The notes under the pieces are model-generated. The model saw nothing but the letters and a program-made list of their open reading frames with translations, searched no databases and was not told the origin of the DNA. Shown here in pieces: positions 58,025 to 64,000 of a stretch of DNA of 64,000 nt. How positions within the stretch are numbered: the stretch's first letter is position 1; every line of letters begins with the position of its first letter. Made by a program: the position numbers and the translations under genes. The DNA comes from JAAYDS01 sp012729155 (GTDB lineage: Bacteria > Chloroflexota > Anaerolineae > UBA1429): the NCBI GenBank assembly GCA_036774405.1, contig DAIPBO010000016.1, forward strand, positions 1 to 64,000, given 5' to 3'.

Positions 58025-58054
58025 ATGGTAGCACCTGTCGAGCGCGCAGCGCAA
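58025..58054 (-). promoter_or_regulatory. Promoter of the GNAT gene
   Basis: On the minus strand TTGCGC (58054-58049), 18 bp, TACCAT (58030-58025) with TGC before it, 36 bp before ATG 57988. Confidence 0.4.
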
Positions 58055-58142
58055 GCGGCGCCACGCCCCAGCCGCGCGATAGGTGGCGGCGTGGGTCTCT
58101 TGTATACTATGCCCGCTTGACGCTCTACCGTGTGAGGACGCG

Positions 58143-61100
58143 ATGACCACGCGCACATCCAGCGAGCGCGGCGCGCGCCGGCTCGACTGTGTAACCTGGC
58201 CACTGCTGGCCCTGGCCGCGTATGGGCTGGGGTTGGCGCTGCTGCAGGCCACAGCGCTCGCCAGCGAGGCGGGCCTGGGCGTGGCGGCCGCGGGCGCTCT
58301 GCTGCTGTTCTCGGCGCCAGGGCTGGCGCTGGCCGCCCTGCTCAGCCGCGAGGCCGTGCAGAGGGCCTGGTTGGGCGCGGCGCTGGGCCTGGCACTGGCC
58401 GTGCTCTTGGGCCTGGGCTTTGTGTGGACGCCGCTACGCCTTGAGCGCGGGCAGATCGCCCTGCTGTGGGGCGTGCTGACGCTCTTGCTGGCGCTGGCCG
58501 CGTGGCGTTGGGCGCCGGCGCTGCTGCGGGGCGCGGGCGGTCGTTGGCTGCTGCCCGTGACGGTGCTGTTGCTGGCGCTGGCGTTGCGGCTGGCGGGCGC
58601 GGCCCGCAACGAGCTGATGGGCGACGAGGCCAAGGTGCTGCTGTGGGCCACTGACATGCTGCAGGGGCGCACCGAGATCATCTTTTTGCACCGCAAGGGG
58701 CCGGCCGAGATCGTGCTGACGGCGCTGCACTATGGGCTGCTGGGCCGCATGACGGCGCTGGCCGCGCGGCTGCCCATGGCCTGGGCCAGCGCGCTGGGGG
58801 CCGTGGCGCTGGCGCTGCTGGCGCGAGACCTGTTCGGCTCGCGCGCCGGCTGGGTGGCCGGGCTGGTGGCCGCAGTCGATGGCTTTATGCTGGGCTTTGG
58901 GCACGTGCTGCAATACCCCAACCTGGTGCTGTGCCTGGGGTGCGGCGCCGTATGGTTGGGTTGGCGCTGGGTGGCCGACGGCGAGCAGCGGCTGGCCAGC
59001 GGCGCGGCGCTGCTGCTGGGCGGCGTGGCGCTCTGTCACTGGGATGCTCTCTGGTATGCCGCGCCGCTGGCCTGGCTGGCGCTGGCGGGGCTGGTGCGCG
59101 GGCGGCTGGGCTGGCGACCCTGGCTGCGTGGCGCGGCCGCCCTGTTGGGCGGTCTGGCGCTGGCGGCGGGCGGCTTTTATCTGCCCTACCTGTTCGGGCC
59201 GCGAGCGGCGGCCATCCGCTACTATCTGACCGACCGCGTGGCGGGCAGCGAGATCGGCTGGCGCAACAACCTGACGGCGCTGGGCGAATACGCCCTGGTG
59301 TACAACGCCGCGCCCTATGCGCTGGCGCTGGGGCTGGCCGCGCTGGCGGGCGCGGTGCTGATCTTGCGACGGGTGCGCCTGCGGCGCCGCTGGCAGCGCT
59401 GGCTGTGGTTGGCCACGGCGCTGGCCGCGCTGCCCGCGGCGTTGCTGGTAGACCCTGGCGACCGCGCAAGCGGCCTGCTGTTGTGGGCGCTGGCGCTGGC
59501 GAGCCTGGCGGTGGCCATGGCCCCGTTGCAGCGCGCGAGCGATGCCCGCGACGACCCTCTGCGCCGCCTGGGGCAACCGCTGGTGCTGTTGTGGCTGCTG
59601 CTGCCACTGGCGGCCTATGGGCTGGTGATCAAAAAGCCGCTGCTGTCGGTGTATAACATCATCCCTGGGGCCGCGCTGGCCGCGGCGCTGGCCATCGACC
59701 GGCTGCTGACGGCGGCGCGGCGGCGGCCCTATGGCTCATTGCTGACGGGCGGGCTGTCTGTGGCGCTGCTGGCCGTCTGGCTGCTCGCGTGCAGCTATGC
59801 AACGCTGGTGTTCGCCGATGTCGACCGCGAATACATCCGCAGCTACCCACGGGCGCGCGAGCCGCTCTATGCCTGGCCCTACCGCGACGCCCTGCCGCCC
59901 AATGCCGGCGTGGGCTTTGCGCACCGCGCCGGCTGGGAGACCATCGGCGGCCTGTATGCCACGGGCGAGCTCGATGGCACCTACTGGTCGAACGAAGAAG
60001 AGCTGATCACCCACTGGTACACGCGCGGCGCCATCCGCTGCCTGCAGTCGCCGCGCTATGTCTTTGTGGCCGACAACGTCAAAGACGTGCAAGAGGCCAT
60101 GCCCGATCTGAGCGCCTACCGGCCCGTGGGGCGCGTGCGAGGCTCTGACGCCTCGGGCATTGCCGTGTGGCTGCGCCGCGACGTGGCGGCGGCGCCCGAC
60201 CTGGCCCGCCCGCCAGAGACCCCCTTTGCCGCGCTCACCACGCCCGATCTGTTCACCGGCCGCCCGCGGTTCGATCTACAGGGCGTGGCGCAACAGCCTC
60301 TGGCCGCCGACCTGAGCGGCGCGCTTGCGCTGCGTGGGTTCACGCTGGCCGACGCGGCCGCGTCGCCCGCGGGCGCGCCGAGCGCGGGCGACACCGTCGA
60401 ACTGCGGGTGCACTTTGAGGTGCTGACGCCTGGGCCGCACCTGGCCAACGCGGCCATCAAGCTGCAGCAGGGCGACGGCACCTTTCTGCAGCAAGAGCTG
60501 ACGCTGGGCTGCGGCCTGCTGAGCACCGAGGATTGGCACCCTGGTTTCTGGTACATCAGCCGGCACGGGCTCGAGCTGCCCGCGGCGCTGGCGCCAGGGT
60601 GGTATCGGGTGACGCTGGGCGCCTATCTTCTGCAATGGGATGAGGGGCGGCTCGTGCCGCAGATGGCGGAAGTGTGCCTGCCCGACCGCGGCGCTTGCGG
60701 CGAGCGCGTCACGGTGGCCAAACTGCGGGTGGGCGACGGGCAGCCCGCAGCAGCCGCCGAGGCCGTTGATGCCACCTTTGGCGAGCCAGGCAGCATCGCC
60801 CTGCGCGGCTATGACCTGACGCTGCGCGACGACGGCGGCAGCGCGGCCGAGCAGCTCGATGTGCGCCTGCACTGGCAGGCCCTGGCGCCGCCGCAGCGCG
60901 ACTGGACGGTGTTTGTGCACCTGGTAGATGCTGCCGGCGACCTGGTGGCCCAACACGACGGCCCGCCCGAGGGCGGCCTCAACCCCAGCAGCACCTGGGT
61001 GGCGGGCGAGTGGGTGCTCGACGAGCACACCCTGGCGCTGCCGCGCGACCTGCCCGCGGGTGGCTATACCCTGTGGGCAGGCCTTTACGACGCGGCCAGC

Positions 61101-61178
61101 GGCCAGCGCCTGACGGTGGTGGGCGGCGATGCCGTCGAGCTGGCCACGCTCACGCTGGGCAACGGCAGCGCAGACTGA
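58143..61178 (+). CDS. 1011-aa GT39-type glycosyltransferase with outward beta domains
   Basis: A very large GT-C/PMT-type membrane protein. About thirteen helices lie within residues 15-570. The acidic catalytic loop is RNELMGDEAKVLLWATDMLQ (about 158-177), followed by FLHRKGPAEIVLTAL. A loop region (about 575-690) is extracytoplasmic. The last 320 residues hold two similar beta-sandwich units, one from LSGALALRGFTLADAA and one from GSIALRGYDLTLRDDGG, each with a V-x-L-x-V-H-W/F core. Typical GT39 proteins are 450-650 aa. The beta units may bind the acceptor glycan. AGGA precedes ATG 58143, and a TATACT lies at 58110 or nearby. A good terminator ends the gene. Confidence 0.86.
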   Translation: MTTRTSSERGARRLDCVTWPLLALAAYGLGLALLQATALASEAGLGVAAAGALLLFSAPGLALAALLSREAVQRAWLGAALGLALAVLLGLGFVWTPLRLERGQIALLWGVLTLLLALAAWRWAPALLRGAGGRWLLPVTVLLLALALRLAGAARNELMGDEAKVLLWATDMLQGRTEIIFLHRKGPAEIVLTALHYGLLGRMTALAARLPMAWASALGAVALALLARDLFGSRAGWVAGLVAAVDGFMLGFGHVLQYPNLVLCLGCGAVWLGWRWVADGEQRLASGAALLLGGVALCHWDALWYAAPLAWLALAGLVRGRLGWRPWLRGAAALLGGLALAAGGFYLPYLFGPRAAAIRYYLTDRVAGSEIGWRNNLTALGEYALVYNAAPYALALGLAALAGAVLILRRVRLRRRWQRWLWLATALAALPAALLVDPGDRASGLLLWALALASLAVAMAPLQRASDARDDPLRRLGQPLVLLWLLLPLAAYGLVIKKPLLSVYNIIPGAALAAALAIDRLLTAARRRPYGSLLTGGLSVALLAVWLLACSYATLVFADVDREYIRSYPRAREPLYAWPYRDALPPNAGVGFAHRAGWETIGGLYATGELDGTYWSNEEELITHWYTRGAIRCLQSPRYVFVADNVKDVQEAMPDLSAYRPVGRVRGSDASGIAVWLRRDVAAAPDLARPPETPFAALTTPDLFTGRPRFDLQGVAQQPLAADLSGALALRGFTLADAAASPAGAPSAGDTVELRVHFEVLTPGPHLANAAIKLQQGDGTFLQQELTLGCGLLSTEDWHPGFWYISRHGLELPAALAPGWYRVTLGAYLLQWDEGRLVPQMAEVCLPDRGACGERVTVAKLRVGDGQPAAAAEAVDATFGEPGSIALRGYDLTLRDDGGSAAEQLDVRLHWQALAPPQRDWTVFVHLVDAAGDLVAQHDGPPEGGLNPSSTWVAGEWVLDEHTLALPRDLPAGGYTLWAGLYDAASGQRLTVVGGDAVELATLTLGNGSAD

Positions 61179-61278
61179 CAGCCTACGGCGTGCACCTGGA
61201 TGTGGCCGTCTCTGTGCCCTGCGAGTAACCCACCCACGCCAAGGGCCTAGCGAGCCGCTGGCTCACGGCCCTGCAGCA

Positions 61279-61321
61279 ACGAGGCCCGCCCCCCCAAGGA
61301 ATCGGCGGGCCTCGTCATTTT
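61279..61321 (+). terminator. Intrinsic terminator after the 1011-aa gene
   Basis: A perfect 12-bp stem (61279-61290 with 61304-61315, 13-nt loop) is followed by CATTTTTG. This is the clearest Rho-independent terminator in the window. Confidence 0.9.
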
Positions 61322-61349
61322 TGTGGCGCGGTTGGGCGCGCGCGTGGCG

Positions 61350-61898
61350 TCAGCCGGCGCGGCGGCGCAGTCGGGAGCGGTAGCGGTTGGCGAGGCGGGC
61401 CACCCTGGCGCGTTCGGCATCCAGATAGCCGTCGACCACGGCGGCAACCTGGTCTGCTGGCGACGGGACGGCGGTGGCGGCGTCTGCCGCGGGCTGCGGC
61501 GTCAAGGCGCCCTGGGCCGCCAGGTGCGCGGCAAAGGCCAGCAGGTCCTCGCGCAGGTGCACGCGCGCTCCCACGCCCTCGCTGGCCACGGCATAGCGCT
61601 CGCCGCCCAGCGGCGTGATGGTGGGCTTGCCAGGCCAGAGCTGGTAGGGCGTGCCATAGCCCGAAAAGGTGGTGCAACGGCGCTCGAACAGCGCTTTGAC
61701 GACACGCCTGGCGGCCGCCAGCCCGCCAGGGCCGCGCAACACCATCTCGATGGGGTACACATAAAGGCCGGGCAGGCGGCCCTGGTGGCCCACCTCGACC
61801 GACTCGACGGTAAAGGCGGCGCCGTTGCCGACGGGGGGCAGGGTATCCCCGGGCAGGGGCCAGTCGAACATGGCGCGGAACTTGATCGCAAAGGGCAT
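61350..61898 (-). CDS. Conserved-looking protein of unknown function
   Basis: A 182-aa cytoplasmic protein I do not recognise. It starts with MPFAIKFRAMFDWPLPGDTL and has a beta-rich first 90 residues (AAFTVESVEVGHQGRLPGLY), then a helical tail ending in an Arg-rich helix (RLANRYRSRLRRRAG). AAGGAG precedes ATG 61898. It converges on the 1011-aa gene with the terminator in between. The basic end could bind nucleic acid or membrane phosphate. Nothing in the neighbourhood points to a job. Confidence 0.65.
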   Translation of the reverse strand: MPFAIKFRAMFDWPLPGDTLPPVGNGAAFTVESVEVGHQGRLPGLYVYPIEMVLRGPGGLAAARRVVKALFERRCTTFSGYGTPYQLWPGKPTITPLGGERYAVASEGVGARVHLREDLLAFAAHLAAQGALTPQPAADAATAVPSPADQVAAVVDGYLDAERARVARLANRYRSRLRRRAG

Positions 61899-61974
61899 GG
61901 GCGCGGCTCCTTGTACAGCGCATACGGGCGCTGCGGGGGCAATCTAGCGCACAACGCGCCGGGGGGCAACGCCC

Positions 61975-62003
61975 TTGACCGCGCGCCACACCTGGTCGAT
62001 AAT
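61975..62003 (+). promoter_or_regulatory. Promoter of the membrane protein / peptidase pair
   Basis: TTGACC (61975-61980), 17 bp, GATAAT (61998-62003), 18 bp before ATG 62022. Confidence 0.5.
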
Positions 62004-62021
62004 GCGCCCTGTGGAGGGTGC

Positions 62022-62465
62022 ATGTCATCTGCGGCAGACTGGCTCTTGTTCTCGGCGGTGCTGATCATCAACCTGGCCAGCGCGGTCGCCTTTTGGGCGC
62101 GCGGGCGGCGGGCCAGTGTCGAGCGCAGCGCCAGCCTGGTGCTCATAGGCGCGGCAGCGCCGGTGGCGGTGGTGGGGCTGCTCAACCTGCTCGACGGGCG
62201 CGGCGTGGGCCACTGGGGCATCCCCCTGCTGTATGTGGTGTGGGCGCTGGGGGCCTATCTGCTCGACCATCGTCTCAAGATCGCCTATCGCGAGCCGCGG
62301 CGGCCGGCCATTCTGGGGCCCTACCTGGTGCTGTTCTATGTGAGCGTCATCGGCCTGTGGGCGCTCACCTGGCCGCTGGGCATGTGGGCCTGGCTGCCCA
62401 CGGCGGCCAGCTATGTGCTGCACATTGCCGCCATGATCCAGGCGCAGACGCAGGAGCGAGGGTGA
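62022..62465 (+). CDS. Four-helix membrane protein, unknown function
   Basis: A 147-aa protein with four hydrophobic helices (about residues 6-25, 38-57, 66-85 and 99-140, the last possibly two). A charged loop, LDHRLKIAYREPRRPAILGP, lies in the middle on the inner side. GGAGG precedes ATG 62022. Its stop is 4 bp before the peptidase start, so the two are cotranscribed. I do not recognise the family. It may anchor or assist the neighbouring peptidase, but this rests only on gene order. Confidence 0.7.
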   Translation: MSSAADWLLFSAVLIINLASAVAFWARGRRASVERSASLVLIGAAAPVAVVGLLNLLDGRGVGHWGIPLLYVVWALGAYLLDHRLKIAYREPRRPAILGPYLVLFYVSVIGLWALTWPLGMWAWLPTAASYVLHIAAMIQAQTQERG

Positions 62466-62469
62466 GCGC

Positions 62470-64000
62470 ATGGCCATGATGCCACAGCGCCAACCGCTGA
62501 TGGGCGAGACGAGCGCACCCTTTGTGGCGCTGCATTATGACCTGTCGTACAGTGTCGATCCGGCGGCGAGGCTGTTTGCCAGCGAGCAGACGGTGACGCT
62601 GCGCAACGAGAGCGCCGCGCCCGCCGCCAGCGTGGCCTTTTTGCTGCATGCAGGGCTCTGTATCGATGCCCTGGCGCTGTCGCGGCCAGGCCAGGCGCTG
62701 CCGTTGAGCCTGCAGGCGCGCACACGGCCGGCGGCCTATCGCCAGCGGAGCTACCAGCTGGTGACGCTGACGTTGAGCGAGCCCTGCGACCCTGGGTGCG
62801 AGTTACACCTCTGGCTGCGCTACCACCTCGACCCCGCTTTGGTGACCCGTGGTGAGGCGGGCAAGCTCGACGCCCTCACCGTCGATACGGCCGCCTGCTA
62901 TGCCGTGGATGCCGCAGCGGCGCACTTTCCGCTGCTGGCCCTGGGAGACGTGGCCGCGCTGGCCGCGCCCTACAGCCTGCGCATCAGTTACCCTGATGGT
63001 TCGCTCTCGTGCGTGCCCGGGGCCCTGGTGGCCTCGAGCACCGACGGCGTGCAGTGCCAGGATAGCTACGAGAGCCCCAACCCCAACCTGCCCGCGTTCA
63101 GCTGCGCGCCCTATGAGCGCGTGGCCGACGAGCGCGACGGCCTGCTGGTCGAGCTGTTCCACTATGGCGGGCAAGAGCACCTGCGCCCCCTGTTGACAAC
63201 CGGGCTCGACCTGGCGGCGCTGTACCACCGCACCCTGGGAGACCACGGCGTGCGCGCCTTTCAACTGGCCACGGTGGGCACCCTCAACGATCGTCGCGCC
63301 TGGGCCGAGTGCCGCGGCAGCGCCATCTACCTCACCGATGCCGGGCTGGCGCGCCTCGAGACCGACCTGCTGGTGCGGCAAAGGGCCGCCGCCATGCTGG
63401 CGCACGAGCTCTTTCACGGGTGGAACCTGTTCAGCGCGCCGGTCGATGGCCCCATGAGCCTGTGGGTCAGTGAGGGGCTGGCCAACTGGGCCGCCGCCTG
63501 GGCGCTCGAGCAGCTCTATGGCCCTGCGGCGGGCGCGGCCTGCCGTCGCCACTATGCCGAGGCCTATGTGCTGCACCAGGGCCACCAGGCCGATAGCGGG
63601 CTTGGCTATCTACACACCGACTTTGAGCGGCCGCCCAACTGGCACCTGGTATACAACGGCGGCGCTCTGGTGTGGGAGCAGCTCTGCCAAAAGCTGCAGC
63701 CGTGGCGCTTTGTAAAGGGGCTGCAGCGCTTTTTCCGCGACCACGCGCGGGCCATGTCGTCGGCGGCCGACCTGTTCGACGCCCTGCAGCGCCGCCAGCC
63801 GGTAGAGCTGGGCCCCTACCTCGAGCCCTGGCTCGAAACGCCGCCCGATATCGCCTTGAGCATCGCCGCGGTAGAGCGCCACAGCGACGACGACGGCCAC
63901 ACCACCCACGTGTGCCTCTCGGTGGATGGCAACACCGACCTGGAGCTGCACACCGAGCTGGGCTGGCGCCTGGCCCCTGACGCCCCGCTCGAGACAAAAC
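62470..64000 (+). CDS. M1/M61-like gluzincin metallopeptidase, truncated by the window end
   Basis: An open frame of 510 codons running off the right edge, not closed by a stop. The zinc site is His312-Glu313-x-x-His316 with Glu335 after 18 residues (HELFHGWN to LWVSEGLANW), the exact gluzincin spacing of M1 and M61 peptidases. The H-x-W-N continuation is M61-like, whereas the N-terminal beta domain (FVALHYDLSYSVDPAARLFA) looks M1-like. YNGGALVWEQL supplies the region of the conserved Tyr. No signal peptide is visible, so it is likely an intracellular aminopeptidase. GGAG and GAGGG precede ATG 62470. Confidence 0.85.
   Translation, partial: MAMMPQRQPLMGETSAPFVALHYDLSYSVDPAARLFASEQTVTLRNESAAPAASVAFLLHAGLCIDALALSRPGQALPLSLQARTRPAAYRQRSYQLVTLTLSEPCDPGCELHLWLRYHLDPALVTRGEAGKLDALTVDTAACYAVDAAAAHFPLLALGDVAALAAPYSLRISYPDGSLSCVPGALVASSTDGVQCQDSYESPNPNLPAFSCAPYERVADERDGLLVELFHYGGQEHLRPLLTTGLDLAALYHRTLGDHGVRAFQLATVGTLNDRRAWAECRGSAIYLTDAGLARLETDLLVRQRAAAMLAHELFHGWNLFSAPVDGPMSLWVSEGLANWAAAWALEQLYGPAAGAACRRHYAEAYVLHQGHQADSGLGYLHTDFERPPNWHLVYNGGALVWEQLCQKLQPWRFVKGLQRFFRDHARAMSSAADLFDALQRRQPVELGPYLEPWLETPPDIALSIAAVERHSDDDGHTTHVCLSVDGNTDLELHTELGWRLAPDAPLETK

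Noticed and set aside
1..64000. tRNA, rRNA, riboswitch or transposase genes
   Set aside because: I looked for cloverleaf-like, conserved rRNA and DDE transposase sequences and saw none. A covariance-model search would be needed to exclude small RNAs.

Overview
The window is a 64 kb, very GC-rich bacterial chromosome segment with about 53 protein genes, no rRNA, tRNA, CRISPR array or recognisable transposon, and two 100-N scaffold gaps. I infer a Chloroflexota (Anaerolineae/Caldilinea-like) host. Reasons: a perfect Gram-positive-type LexA box (known from Dehalococcoides in that phylum), many secreted proteins with PT/PTVAP linkers, several huge GT39-type membrane proteins, GH105 and GH3 hydrolases, PstC/PstA with enlarged outward loops, and no lipopolysaccharide genes. 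No marker gene in the window proves the phylum.

Layout. 0.1-6.0 kb: sulfatase, secreted SH3 protein, a small membrane protein, an autoregulated MerR regulator with two GyrI-like domains, and a bacterial eRF1-like (baeRF/Balon-type) protein. 6.1-8.6 kb: a tight Rieske / glutaredoxin / ferredoxin-thioredoxin-reductase operon, then a GT39 membrane glycosyltransferase. 8.7-14.5 kb: divergent uroporphyrinogen-decarboxylase-like pair, PaaK-like adenylate-forming enzyme, HNH nuclease, zinc alcohol dehydrogenase. 14.7-18.3 kb: small membrane protein, a CxxC protein, an SOS-box-controlled winged-helix plus DnaA-domain-I protein, flavodoxin, ICMT-like methyltransferase. 18.3-24.7 kb: GH3 hydrolase, then a PadR-ABC-ABC exporter operon. 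24.8-29.8 kb: a four-gene cluster of two paralogous secreted HExxH proteins, a HEAT-repeat protein and a membrane-anchored protein. 29.9-41.7 kb: enolase-superfamily dehydratase and a long minus-strand block (GH105, membrane winged-helix protein, uridine-kinase-like ATPase, GT39, sugar isomerase, cupin, two Gfo/Idh oxidoreductases, nitrilase), then a PTVAP-repeat lipoprotein. 41.9-50.5 kb: two MFS transporters, an ion/anion transporter, a secreted propeller-C39-Fn3 protein, a K+/H+-type antiporter and a VWA protein. 50.7-55.0 kb: complete pstSCAB phosphate importer. 55.4-64 kb: NagZ-type GH3, GNAT, a 1011-aa GT39 protein, two small proteins and a truncated M1/M61-like peptidase.

How it works together. 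The window looks like a free-living heterotroph's accessory metabolism: sugar-acid and uronate catabolism (dehydratase, GH105, Gfo/Idh, cupin, epimerase), cell-envelope glycosylation, export and phosphate uptake. Most promoters fit TTG(A/C)C(A/G/C)-N16..19-(TGC)TAnnnT. Three genes place this element so close to the ATG that leaderless mRNAs are likely. The strongest leads for something undescribed are the SOS-controlled DnaA-domain-I protein (15.9 kb), the twin zincin operon (24.8-29.8 kb) and the Rieske-glutaredoxin-FTR redox operon (6.2-7.1 kb). The two N-gaps are flanked by identical 55-bp ends and look like unmerged contig overlaps, so both interrupted loci are probably intact.
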